From: Pilaira anomala
Lineage: Eukaryota > Mucoromycota > Mucoromycetes > Mucorales > Mucoraceae
DNA length: 64,000 bases
NCBI GenBank assembly: GCA_025716855.1
Contig: JAIXMQ010000012.1
Coordinates: 637,896 to 701,895, forward strand
Reading direction: 5' to 3'
The translations under genes were made by a program, and so were the position numbers. Below are positions 24,077 to 34,315 of the stretch, one piece after another. Under the pieces are notes generated by a model. The model was not told the origin of the DNA. It saw only the letters and a list, made by a program, of their open reading frames with translations, and searched no databases. The first letter of the stretch is position 1; each line of letters begins with the position of its first letter.

Positions 24077-24416
24077 CCTATATGCTTAAAACAAATGAAG
24101 CCAGATATAGTTATATTTTTAGTCTTAATGATAGATACTTACTCATATTGTCGTGTATCTTCCTATTTGAGCTTTTTATTCCCCAAGAGGACTATTATTA
24201 TACTCAAAATAAATTTGGGAAATTTGGAGGCGGCTATCAGGTAATAGTCTGATAATATCTTGTTTGAATAATATCATTAAAAAAGGCTTTTAATAAGATG
24301 TTTAACAATGATAACTATTATCAATATTTTTCACATTACATAATCAGGAACTTGCTCTATTATTACAATTGCAGAAACTACCTCAAGCTTTTCTGCATCA
24401 TGGCCCAATCAAATAA
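24077..24416 (+). pseudogene. Possible decayed two-exon coding fragment
   Basis: An open stretch preceded by an acceptor-like TTTGTACAG (24077-24240; contains FIPQEDYYYTQNKFGKFGGG) ends at a donor-like CAG|GTAATAG. An in-phase acceptor AATCAG at 24347 resumes the frame to a stop at 24416 (ending QAFLHHGPIK). Splice sites and residue composition look gene-like, but no start or upstream exon is visible and I recognise no family. It may be a relic or the last exons of a lineage-specific gene. Confidence 0.3.
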
Positions 24417-25447
24417 ATGAAGCTGTTTAAATGCATTCATACCAAATCTTTCGAAAGTATATTTAGTCCACATTTATTGGGTACATTACAGATGAATCAA
24501 TTGATTTTTGTTCTAATATATATCTTCTAATCAGTCACTCTGTTTTAAAATTATCTCAATATGCATTGATTTTTAATTTTTATGATAATATTTAGTAATA
24601 TGACCTTTACTATATCCTTATATTTGGTAGATATTATTTTAAGAAGATATTTTCACTCCTTCAAAATGATAATCCCGGAGCATTACTCTGCATCATATTA
24701 GCGAATCTACCAAGATAAATCTCGGGTTTCTAGTTTTAAATCGTTTGTATACCCGAGAAGATATTTCTGGAAACCAAATCAAAATACTTATGTCTGAATA
24801 TATATGAATGAAAACCATTACAAAATTTATACCTATCTTTACATATGTATTACGGGCCTTCATAAAAAAAAAAACTGTGATCTTCCGTCATGATACATAT
24901 ACTCTTATACCACCTGTGCTAGTTTACGCCGCTCGAAAATATTAGTTATGAGGAACCTACTCCTTAAATTAACAAAGAGGCGGCTTTTATACACGCATCT
25001 TTCTTTTTGGACTTTTTATAATATTGTTTTAGTTCTCTTTCTTCAGCAAACTCAAAATACTCCATTATTATAGAGACTAAAATAAAGGCTACTTCTGAAA
25101 CCACATTTTTAATACTCTCAAAATCAATTTCATTCCTCCTCCTGCGTTTCAGTATCTAACTCCATAATTATTGTCTCCTTATAAAATATCTTGCTTATGT
25201 ATTTTTCTTCCGTCTTCTTTCTAAATTCTAGCTGATCAACATTTTGCATTAACTTTATTTTGTTCCCTTGCATTTTGGCTTCTACAATAAACAATTTTTA
25301 GCACATTTTTTTTTTGTTTTTCCTTTCTTCTTTCACCCCCACCCCCACTCCTATGCATATGTACACAAGAAATCTAATTAAATACATCTCCTTTTTTATA
25401 ACACATATGTATATAATTACTGTACCAGTTTTCTTAAATCCGTCAAG

Positions 25448-25457
25448 TATAAAAAGG
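25448..25457 (+). promoter_or_regulatory. TATA box of secreted protein gene 1
   Basis: TATAAAAAGG lies 90 bp before the ATG at 25538. The mirrored gene has TATAAAAAAAGG at the equivalent distance (27351-27362). The whole stretch from TATA to ATG is nearly identical in both copies (for example AAATCCGCCACAGACCTACA). Confidence 0.6.
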
Positions 25458-25537
25458 CTTCTACTCTTTCCTATTTCTTTTTCTTAAACTAATAATTTAC
25501 ATTATAAATCCGCCACAGACCTACAAACCTTCAAGTA

Positions 25538-25792
25538 ATGAAATTGACTCTTATCTTAAACGTTATTTTTGCCTCTGGATTGGTTTTGGCTCAATCAAAA
25601 ACCCGTGGCCAAGGCTGTTATATTGAAAGAAAAGATGGTGTCATTATAGCGCAAGGAAGATGTGAAAAAGGCCTTATCTGCGCTGGTTTTGGACCAAATG
25701 AAAATTTGAATAATGGTGGAGGAGCACATAGCACAAATTTTGATGTGTATCGTGGTGTATGTATTAACTTAAGTGATATTGAAACAGTTTAA
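25538..25792 (+). CDS. Small secreted four-cysteine protein, copy 1
   Basis: Intronless 84-aa ORF. Residues 1-18/20 form a textbook signal peptide (MKLTLILNVIFASGLVLAQS). The mature part of about 65 residues has four Cys at 27, 42, 48 and 75 (spacing C-X14-C-X5-C-X26-C), a Gly-rich NNGGGAH loop at 58-64 and the conserved end GVCINL..DIETV. Four Cys suggest two disulfides in an extracellular peptide. A TATA box lies 90 bp upstream and the 3' side has an AATAAA-like signal (AAAATAAAG, about 25811). A second copy lies inverted at 27011-27265 with 14 substitutions, all in the mature part. I recognise no family. A role in interaction with a host, a competitor or the cell wall is speculation. Confidence 0.85.
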   Translation: MKLTLILNVIFASGLVLAQSKTRGQGCYIERKDGVIIAQGRCEKGLICAGFGPNENLNNGGGAHSTNFDVYRGVCINLSDIETV

Positions 25793-25864
25793 GTTCATAA
25801 AATTTCATTGAAAATAAAGTTCATTTTAAACATTGAAAGCAATTTTTTTTTTTTATTCAAAAAA

Positions 25865-26285
25865 ATGTGCAGCAATGTGTATTATCAATATCTTTAAAAT
25901 CTTGTATTACGCGGAAAGATCTGTAGTTGTTTATTCTAGTAACTATTCGCTAGAAGCATTTACCGATAAATCAATTAATTTGCTCCAATATAATATGTTT
26001 ATTCGACTTCTCTTTTTGAGAAGCGTCTTCATGGCTTTTCCCATTATAAGACAGTAGAGTAGTCCCAAGGAGAGGTTTATATAGCCATAGAATCATGCTC
26101 TGGCATAATAATAATATCCTATAAATAAAAACTTATTGATGAACCACAAAATAAACATCAGTTGGTTGAGCTAAGATTATGCATATTTTTCTCTTTTTAT
26201 GTTCACATGTCTCTATAAGGTATATAATTTATAATTTCTAACAACAAAAGTATTTTAAGTTGTTTGATTCCATGTATAAAAAAAG
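25865..26285 (+). repeat. Segmental duplication, unit 1 (proximal part)
   Basis: Aligns in direct orientation with about 28895-29578. Shared landmarks include TATCAATATCTTTAAAATCTT (25886 and 28911), ATGCTCTGGCATA (26096 and 29364), and TTTTTCTCTTT followed by ATGTTCA and then ATTCCAT (26190-26275 and 29477-29575). Similarity is moderate with many indels, so the duplication is old. Confidence 0.65.
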
Positions 26286-27010
26286 GGGGGGGGTAATGAG
26301 CCTACGGCAGCACAAAGTGATGAATAAGACAAAAGTATTTTTTATTCCAGCTATAGAAAATAATGTATGGTTTTATATTTAGTATTCGTGAGCAAGTTTC
26401 TGAGATTGCTTATTAAAAAAAAAGCAATCTTACGACTCTCGTAAAATAATAGACACGCATAACTAAACAAAATACCTTCCTTCTAGTTTATATGGTGGAT
26501 TGATTGATTTCAAGATCATAATCAAAAGTGCAAATTATTAATTGGACATAATAGAAGAAAAAATGATATGAATGTCGGTTTGTGTAAGAACTTGATAATT
26601 AGATTAACTAAGTTATATTCAAGGAAAAAAAAAAGGCGATGTGACACATATACAAATTTTCAGTTATCCTTGACAGCCCGGTATTTCAGTGAAGTAAGAA
26701 AATTATAAAGCAATAACAAATATCTTCGTTACTATTTTCAATATTTTTTTAAACAATTACTAAACCTCTCCCGGTTAAATAAATAGAATCTGATAACACT
26801 CGTTACATGTGAGCCCCCTGATTATGTAATGTGAAAAATATAGATAGTAGTTATCTATTGAAGATCTCATAGACGCGCCTCCTTGAACTATTAGAGAGTT
26901 AACAACTATATATTTTTTCGCGTAAGTAAAGATGTTGTTTTAAATGAGAAAAATATGCTTTTCAATGCTTAAAATGAACTTTTTATTTTCAATAAAAATT
27001 TTATGAATTT
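26286..27010. other. Spacer between the convergent secreted-protein genes
   Basis: AT-rich DNA with a run of G at 26285-26293 and no gene-like frame. The right inverted-duplication arm begins near 26965. Confidence 0.6.
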
Positions 27011-27444
27011 TTAAACTGTTTCAATGTCACCCAAGTTAATACATACACCACGATACAAATCAAAATCAGTGTGATGTGCTCCACCCCCATTATTTAAAAT
27101 TTCATGTGGTCCAAAACCAGCGCAGATAAGACCTCGTTCACATCTTGCTTGTGATGTAATGACACCATCTTTTCTTTGAATAAAACAGCTTTGGCCACGG
27201 GTTCTTGATTGAGCTAAAACCAATCCAGAGGCAAAAATAACGTTTAAGATAAGAGTCAATTTCATTACTTTTAAGGTTTGTAGGTCTGTGGCGGATTTAT
27301 AATGTAAATTATTATTAGTTTAAGAAAAAGAAATAGGGAAGAGTAGAAGCCCTTTTTTTATACTTGAGAAATCTGATGTTTGTAATGTGCGTGTGTATGG
27401 GAAAGCGGCGAAAGAAGAAATTAGAGAAACAAAACATAAATATG

Positions 27445-27480
<36 letters not shown>

Positions 27481-27870
27481 GATGTTTATTGCATACAAAC
27501 TGTTTAATTGTAAAACGTTAACTGGTTCGAATCAAATAATGCCATAAAAAGCCCAAAATAAAAAGTGTATAAAAACGCGGTCTAAGTTTATTTAAAGAGT
27601 ACCCATGATATCCTCGAGCGGCGTTAACTAACGCAAATGGTAAAATGAGACGAAAGATCGCGTTTTTTTTTTTTTAGCCTCTGTATGCAAATATTATTTT
27701 GATGTGTAGTTTTAGAGAAATATCTTCTGCTGGGTATACAAACGATTTAAAAATCAAGAAAACGTGGGAGGGTTTATGTTAGCAGATTCGCTAAATGATG
27801 ATGAAAAGTAAATACTCTGGGATCATCTCTTCTTACTGGAATAAAAATAGCTTAAAATAATATTTATAAA
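26965..27870. repeat. Right arm of inverted duplication carrying a secreted-protein gene
   Basis: Reverse-complement counterpart of 24620-25835. It contains secreted-protein gene 2 and its promoter. The arm is interrupted by a poly-A tract at about 27447-27477 that the left arm lacks, and similarity fades beyond about 27870. Confidence 0.75.
27011..27265 (-). CDS. Small secreted four-cysteine protein, copy 2
   Basis: Intronless 84-aa paralogue of the 25538-25792 product, convergent with it. The first 20 residues are identical and the first 60 coding bases differ at only one (synonymous) position. The mature part differs at 14 residues (for example G26S, Y28F, E30Q, I37T, N56I, S65H), none of them a Cys. 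The four Cys at 27, 42, 48 and 75 and the GGGAH and GVCINL segments are kept. Its TATA box is at 27351-27362. Retention of an open frame and all Cys after divergence of the flanks argues that both copies are functional. Function unknown. Confidence 0.85.
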   Translation of the reverse strand: MKLTLILNVIFASGLVLAQSRTRGQSCFIQRKDGVITSQARCERGLICAGFGPHEILNNGGGAHHTDFDLYRGVCINLGDIETV

Positions 27871-27954
27871 ATATAGGATGTTTCAAATAACACAAATATT
27901 GTAAGAGAAGTGCTCAAAAATAAAATAAAAACATTTTTTTTTTTTTTGTTTGTC

Positions 27955-28440
27955 AGACCTATTATACAAATCACTGGAAACTGAAGAAACTATTTTTGGA
28001 TTGACCAATAAAAAGATTAATCGTTACCTGGAGAGTGTGCTTAAATATCTTCGGTAGTTTTTTTTTTAAAGAATAGTTCATTATTATTGTTTGTATTAAC
28101 GGCAAAAAACTTTCTTTAAAACGTTACACTACATATAATTCAAATTACGAAGACCTTTTGACTAATTTACGTGTTTTTAATAGGAAAAAAAAAAAAAAAA
28201 AGAGAGAGAACTTTCTTCTGCATAGCGAAAACCAATAACGCGCCCAAATTTCACGGATATATGGAACAAAAGGATATATACACCGTTTAGCTTCTTTGTA
28301 GGAAATAATTGCTGTTTCTACAAGATGCAAATATAATTTTAGGATGGTAAAAAATGCAATATCATACATAGTGATATATAATAAGAGGTTACCTAAAAAG
28401 TGTATTTTTTTTTTTTTTTTGTAAATATTGAATATAATAT
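27955..28440 (+). repeat. Segmental duplication, unit 1 (distal part)
   Basis: Aligns in direct orientation with about 29822-30305. Shared stretches include AAAACCAATA followed by CCAAA.TTCACGGATA (28229-28260 and 30095-30126) and TAGGAAATAA.TGCTG. The secreted-protein gene located between the two halves of unit 1 has no counterpart in unit 2. Confidence 0.7.
27957..28057 (+). pseudogene. Decayed coding fragment, duplicate of 29819-29959
   Basis: An open stretch after an acceptor-like TTTGTCAG reads LLYKSLETEETIFGL..KKINR and stops at 28057. It aligns in the same frame with the fragment at 29819-29959 (FYQSLDSEEIVFEL..KKINR). Conservation of the reading frame in two diverged copies suggests an ancestral protein-coding exon. 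Family unknown. Confidence 0.4.
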
Positions 28441-28547
28441 AGACTGATAGTAAACTATCTGGGTTGGTTTCTCTTAAAACAAAAGTAATGTATATATACC
28501 AACTATGTTTATGAGATATAATAGGTTGTCAGAGTGCTCTTGAATTA

Positions 28548-28772
28548 ATGAGTGGTTTGAATGACAGTTCTCTTGAATTATTTAGTCTTCCTCGCGTATT
28601 AAAGCAACGAAAACAGTCGTACTTACATCATAGTTGTCTTTGTACACCACCTCTTAAGGAACATAAAGATCTAGTGGAGAATCCAATTTGGTACTACGAG
28701 CTACAGAATCTTGCAAAGGTATTTGAAGTAATAAGTGTTCTTGTTCAAGCTCGAAATCATTACAAAAATTGA
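28548..28772 (+). other. Unrecognised 74-codon open frame in the duplicated island
   Basis: Starts MSGLNDSSLELFSLPRVLKQ and contains HHSCLCTPPLKEHKDLVENP. Composition is protein-like rather than low complexity, and it lies between the two duplication units without a visible copy elsewhere in the window. No promoter, splice partner or family is recognised. It may be a relic exon. Confidence 0.25.
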
Positions 28773-28835
28773 GTGGATAATCAAGGACCAGTATTCTAAT
28801 TCAAAAGGCAAGTGTCAATTTGAAAGCAAATCTTT

Positions 28836-28837
<2 letters not shown>

Positions 28838-28880
<43 letters not shown>
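28838..28880. repeat. Poly-A tract
   Basis: About 40 consecutive A residues. Tracts of 20-50 A or T are scattered through this window, for example at 27447-27477, 36756-36807 and 46890-46924. Confidence 0.95.
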
Positions 28881-28882
<2 letters not shown>

Positions 28883-28894
28883 GTACACAGAATG

Positions 28895-29517
28895 TGCAAG
28901 TAGTTACCTATCAATATCTTTAAAATCTTTTCTTAAGCTGAAAAAAATCTGTAGCCGTTGTTTAACTACTCTAATAAGATTCAGTAGTATGTATTTATTA
29001 TGTAGCCGTAACTATATTCATTTTACAACCAAAAAAAAAAAAGCATCGTTCGACTTGGGTTGCTATCAGTTGGCTATGGGTTACATTATTTATGGATGCA
29101 TGTATATACACTTCTCTTGAAACAATTTGATTTTATTTATTTAATCTTTGATGCCTTTAATAGTTAAAGCCGTCTTAATGTATACGGTATTTGCTGGATG
29201 TAGTTACCATACAATCAATCGTTTTTTTTTTCTTCTCCATTGTACGTTTTATTCGGTTTTTACTCTTTTTTTTTTTATTAGAAATATTTTTTTTTTTTCG
29301 TGAATTTTCCCATTATGAAACAGTGAGTGGTCCCCAAGGAAAAGGTTCATAACAAGAGAATGATGCTCTGGCATAGTAATAATATAAATTACTAGAAATA
29401 AGCACGTATTGATCGACCAGAAATAAAAATATTAACATATATGTCAATTCCTTGATGAGAGGTAATATTACAAGTATTTTTCTCTTTATGTTCATGTCTT
29501 TAAGGTGTATATTTTAA

Positions 29518-29548
<31 letters not shown>

Positions 29549-29578
29549 AAAAACATTTTAGGCTGTATGATTCCATAT
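28895..29578 (+). repeat. Segmental duplication, unit 2 (proximal part)
   Basis: Diverged direct copy of 25865-26285, expanded by T-rich insertions (29229-29301, 29519-29543). No intact gene inside. Confidence 0.6.
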
Positions 29579-29818
29579 AAAAAAAAAAGAAAAGAGTAAA
29601 ACGGTATACTTGAGCATCAAATACACCTATCTAGAGAATATCATATACATATGAAAAAGAACTTCATCAAATTATGTACTTCGAGCTTGGATTGGAATAA
29701 TCCGAGGCTAACGAACTGATATAACTACTCAAGTCCAACGATGCTTTTAATTGAAGTCTGGTTTATCTCTTTAGAAAAAAGGAACCCAATTTAATATATA
29801 ATCTCATCACTGCAACAG

Positions 29819-29959
29819 ACTCTTGAAGCTACAGGAGTTGATTGTTTTTATCAATCACTGGATTCTGAAGAAATCGTTTTTGAATTAATCGATCCAAAAA
29901 AGATCAATCGAGTGCCCGCAGTATCTATGGAAGTCTTTTTTTATGAAAAGGATTGGTAG
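29819..29959 (+). pseudogene. Coding fragment or last exon, duplicate of 27957-28057
   Basis: Follows an acceptor-like TGCAACAG and reads TLEATGVDCFYQSLDSEEIV through IDPKKINRVPAVSMEV to a stop at 29959. Codon composition is gene-like and the frame is conserved in the sister copy. No start codon or upstream exon is evident. Family not recognised. Confidence 0.4.
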
Positions 29960-30305
29960 TTAATTTTTCTTATTACTTGTATTCGACACCAAAGGGGGAA
30001 AGGTTGTTAAAATGTTACACCGCATGATTCAAATTACAACGAATACGTGTTTTGATAGGAATAAAAAAAAAAGGGGGTCCTTTTTATATACAGAGAAAAC
30101 CAATAGCAGGTCCAAACTTCACGGATAAGGAACTAAAGAATATGTAAATGTACTATTTGACTAATGTTGGTATATAGGAAATAACTGCTGACGGAAGGTC
30201 GTTAAAAAAATTTGCGTGTTTTATTATACTGAGGAGATAAAAAAAAAAAAAAAAATAAGCCCTTAATTAGGATTCAGTGTAAATCAGTTGGATAGTAAAC
30301 TATCA
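29822..30305 (+). repeat. Segmental duplication, unit 2 (distal part)
   Basis: Diverged direct copy of 27955-28440, ending at the AGTAAACTATC shared by both units (28448 and 30294). Confidence 0.65.
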
Positions 30306-30907
30306 AAGACATCTCTTTTTTTTTTTGAAAAAAAAAAAAGTTTGTATTGTATTAATATAAAGCATACAATCGTAAAAAACACAGTTCTGTTTTGTATCAC
30401 TCAAAAAAAAAAAAAAAGTTTGTTGACACATATGATTTGAGAGACAGAAGAAAAAAAAAAGGTTATAAGGGTAATTCACGTGTATATTATTCAAAAAGAT
30501 ATTGAATACATCTCTATTCGGCATTAGCGGGAAAAAAAATGTATAACACTTTTAAGGCATTAAAATGAAAAAATGCACCTTCTTCTTTCGGTCAACGAAA
30601 AAAAAAAAAAAGTAATGTTGTACATACTTTCAGAAATAAAGCTAAAAATTGATAAAGTTTTTTTTTAGGATTTAATGCAAAAAAAAAATATATATTATAT
30701 GATTTCAAATATTTAATAATGAAAAAAAAAAAGAAAAAAAAAAAGAAAAGAAAAAAAAAAAGAAAGAAAAAAAGATAAATATGAGCGGTAAATTATACAA
30801 AATAGTTATTTTTTTCTTGAAAAAGAAGAAGAAAATGTAAAAATAGAAGCAAAAGATTATTAAAGGTAGTACGAGAATTATTAGTTGTATGAGTGTATGT
30901 GTGGCTA
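30306..30907. other. A/T-rich intergenic before the CYRI 3' end
   Basis: Dominated by A tracts and an A/G-rich stretch (30720-30780). The CYRI 3' untranslated region must lie in its right part. No coding signal. Confidence 0.6.
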
Positions 30908-32200
30908 TTAAGTAGCTAAAACCAAGTTCCTGACACCTTTTGGAGTTGTATCATCGTTCAAGTGTTTAGAATTGTATCTTAAAGCTGATAAAAGGTTGGT
31001 TGCGCTATAGTCTTGAGATGGATTTGGCGTGGTTATTGTTTGAATGACTTTGACAGAATTTTTAATCTAAAATATAGAAATTAAATTTATGACATTATAA
31101 AATATATAAAATATATATAAAAACTTACATTAATAGGCGAACTTTTATAGAATGCACCGTTTGGATCAATATGATCATATAATATGATTGAAACAACCAT
31201 AACTTTCATACAGAATGAAGAGACATCAGGGTTTTGATTTCTTTTTTTTTTTTTTTTTTTTCAAGTTAGTTTTTTTTAAGAAATATAATCCAACATGTAT
31301 TATTTTTACCTTTTTTTGCTGACAGTATTGAAACAAGTAGCCCATAAAGCAGCAAGCCAATCACCTACACTCTTTTGTAATCTATTGTTATTTACAAATT
31401 CAGTGGTGGTATCAATGATGCATTTAAGCATAGGAGTTGGATATGCAATAAAAAGAGAAATGCGATTGGCTTGATCATCTTCAATCATCGCACTCCTTAA
31501 ATCAGAAACAGAAGATTGTGCATCACCCTCTGAACCACCGTTACAACCATAACGTCCTCTTTGTAACATGCGTCGATAATAACTAAAATCGTTTTGAAGT
31601 GTTGGGCTACGCATCTTGAGATTATCAAATTCAAATACGAAATCGAGTAATTCTGCAAATAATTTAGCTAAACCTTGATTTTTTTCCAAGTTTTTGCTCA
31701 CATCGCCTTGACATAATACACTTAGTAACTTTGGTAATCCTTCCTCTAAATATATTAAAAAAAGTATTTTTAGTTTTTTTTTTCAGGAACAGTATATATA
31801 TATATATATATAAGAAACACAACTTACGAAGGTCTGCAGAGTAATCAAAAATGTCACGTAATATATCTACGGTAGGAGAAACAGCATCCCAAGCCCTTGA
31901 TTCGTTTTCAGGAGTTGGTTTAGCAATTGCATCACGAATTTGTTCAGAAGCAGGAACATAACTCTTTAAAAGATGTAATAAAGCAGGACCTGGCTTTACT
32001 AACATGGAAGAAAGTTTATTGTACAACTGAAGTTCGTCAGCAGAAGGTGTCGCACCTAATTAATTTTAAAATTGTTATTTAAGCTTTTTTTTTTTTTTTT
32101 TTGATTTAAAAGTAAATAGCTTACTTTCTAGATCGAAACCCAGTTCAGGTACAAGAGCGTCGCCAGGACGGAGATTTAAGCCAGAAATTAATTGTCCCAT
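30908..32200 (-). CDS. CYRI/FAM49 Rac1-interactor homologue
   Basis: CYRI proteins (CYFIP-related Rac1 interactor, DUF1394) bind active Rac1 and restrain the SCAR/WAVE-Arp2/3 pathway. Five exons on the minus strand: 32200-32125, 32055 to about 31829, about 31752 to 31313, then two exons near 31235-31128 and 31067-30908. Seen directly: N-terminal MGQLIS, fitting an N-myristoylation signal (Gly2, Ser6); RDAIAKPT..ESRAWDAV; LAKLFAELLDFVFEFDNLKM; NDFSYYRRMLQRGR, containing the Arg pair that in mammalian CYRI-B mediates Rac1 binding; VMVVSIILYDHIDPNGAF; and the C-terminal LLSALRYNSKHLNDDTTPKG. The order and spacing match animal FAM49 over its whole length (roughly 320 aa). Dikarya generally lack this family, which supports an early-diverging fungus. 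Confidence 0.93.
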
Positions 32201-32503
32201 TGTGTATTATGTGTGTGTGTATGTGTGTGTGTCTATATTTACACTTTTACAAATCAGTTTTCTAAATCGTATTTTTTTTTTTCTTTTTTTTTTTTTTTTT
32301 TACCTGAAAATGTGTTTGATAAAATTGGTCTTTAAAATATTTTTTTTAAAAAAAAAGTTAGGGAAAGAGAGAGAGATGATGTTGTTGAACGATGAGGATG
32401 TCGAAAAAGAATTAGTTTTTTATTTTATATTCTTGTTGAATACAATTTTCTTTATAATGAAAGGTTGGGGGAACCGTTTTAGAATGAAACGGTACAAAAA
32501 AAA

Positions 32504-32535
<32 letters not shown>

Positions 32536-32756
32536 TGAGAGAGAGAGAAAGAGAAAAGTTTATATTTAAGAGTAAAAAAGGGCATCCAATATATATATAT
32601 TTTTTTTTTCATTTGCTTCATTACCAATCACATGATTCGGCTAATGAATTTAGTATCACAAAAAAAAAAAAAAAAAAAAAAAAAAGAGAGGTTGTGCGTC
32701 GTTTCAACAGATTTGAAATCAAGGGTGTTTTGTTTACAAATAGAATTCAAGAAAAC

Positions 32757-32788
<32 letters not shown>

Positions 32789-33585
32789 ATTTCACTAACC
32801 AAGGATTTGGAAATGCAGGTACTGTTAATTGCGCATCGCATTAATAGGACACTTGTATACTCTACTGTACGCCCGGATTTCCTTATCTAGTAATCGTTGG
32901 AGGAGAACAATAAACTTAGCCACTATTCAACTTACACTTATTCGTCATTGTTCCCCAAAACAAAATCAAAAAAAAGACTAGGCATGTGAGAAGAAAAAAA
33001 AAAAAAAATAGCAAAAGAGGGGCTTATTTACTCTCTCTCTTTCTTTCTCATTAAATCAGAACGCTCTCAACTACCCAATACGATACAATCCGTCATTCAG
33101 TATCTAAATATAAACCAGTTACCCTATTATGGGGTTTATCTTGTTAGTTTTAAAATTTCCTTTTAATTTAAATAATCTTGTTGTTTTATTAATACATCTA
33201 TCATTCAATTGATAAAAAAAAAATCATTTTTTTTTTTTTTTTTTTTTTTACTAAAGACTACTACACAATTCTCTAGTAGCTGAAAAGATGAAGCACTTGT
33301 TTTTTTTTCTTAAAATGGCATACAGGCATGTACATATACACCTCTTTTTTTTTTCTCGGTCGTAATTAGAATATCCAAAAAAAAAAAAAAAAAAAGTCAC
33401 CAGTGGAATATCAATCTTATTGTTGTATACTTTTTTTTTTTTTCAATTGATACTACATTTTAAAAACTGCAAAGAAAAAGTGAGAGAATCAGATAAATTT
33501 TGTTTTTTTTTTTTTTTTGTTTCTCGATAAAGTTATAATGGCGTAAATTATAGTTTCATCTTATTTATTTATCAATATCGTTGTG

Positions 33586-33690
33586 TCAGTACTTTTGATA
33601 CATTTGCTTAATCTTCTCTCTTTCTCTTTTGACAAATGCATTACCAATCCAAATATCGGCATGTGAATAAATTGTCTTGGGGGTCATCAT
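33586..33690 (-). other. Possible 34-aa small protein
   Basis: Minus-strand ORF reading MMTPKTIYSHADIWIGNAFV, then KREREKIKQMYQKY and a stop. It stands out from the low-complexity surroundings by balanced amino-acid use and an amphipathic basic C-terminal half. An AAAG just before the ATG could also be a splice acceptor, making this a last exon, and a TATAAAAAAG sits about 140 bp upstream on the same strand (near 33820). Family not recognised; could be chance. Confidence 0.3.
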
Positions 33691-34277
33691 CTTTATAACA
33701 CAGTTAGAGGATCATACAATAATACACAAAAATACAACACATTTTACGTCATATACTAAGCCAATTTAAATAATATACTATACAAGGTATAATGAAATCA
33801 TCAGATCAGAATTCAGCCTTTTTTATACTTTCCAAGCTCTTGGCACAAATGTGCAATTCAATATAAAATCCATTTTTTTTTTTTTTTTTTTTTTTACACT
33901 AAAAATAGATGAGGTGATACTGAAAATCCTAAAAGTGAAAAAAAAAAAAAAACGGTTGGCACAGTCGGTTGATAAAAAATGTACCAATGTCAAAAATAGC
34001 CAAAATGAAATTTCCTTGTGTTATAGGTAACTGAGCCCGTCATTACATGAAATATATTTGAACTACTTGAATCATTCTTAGTTTAATATTGTATCAATAG
34101 TAAGTATTAAAATAATAAGCTTTTTTTTTTTTCAACTAAAGAGAGAGAGAAAAAAAAACAGGAGGCTTTTGCATTCTATTTATGAATGCTTTTTGTATTA
34201 AAAAAGTCTAGTAGTATATTCAAATTTTGATGAAAAGTTATTTTTAAGAGAAAAGAAGAATTAGCTAGACTTTGGAT

Positions 34278-34280
<3 letters not shown>

Positions 34281-34315
<35 letters not shown>

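Larger units (their letters stand above)
23614..25537. other. Intergenic between RFC1 and first secreted-protein gene
   Basis: About 1.9 kb, AT-rich. It holds a decayed coding fragment (24077-24416), the outer part of the left arm of an inverted duplication (from about 24620), and C/T-rich sequence at 25320-25350 before the secreted-protein promoter. No intact gene is seen. Confidence 0.65.
24620..25835. repeat. Left arm of inverted duplication carrying a secreted-protein gene
   Basis: Matches the reverse complement of about 26965-27870. The core (promoter, CDS, 3' end) is highly similar. The outer flank is more diverged but alignable, for example AATCGTTTGTATACCC near 24750 and GGGTATACAAACGATT near 27735, and TTAGCGAATCT near 24699 and AGATTCGCTAA near 27785. 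The spacer between arms is about 1.1 kb. Confidence 0.75.

Noticed and set aside
25538..27265. Assigning the secreted proteins to a named peptide or toxin family
   Set aside because: Cysteine spacing (14, 5, 26) and surrounding motifs match no family I can name with confidence.
27485..27545. GGTTCGAATC resembling a tRNA T-loop/B box
   Set aside because: No matching A box, anticodon stem or acceptor pairing could be drawn upstream on either strand.
33950..34010. TTGGCACAGTCGGTTGA resembling a tRNA A box
   Set aside because: No B box (GGTTCRANNCC) follows within tRNA distance.
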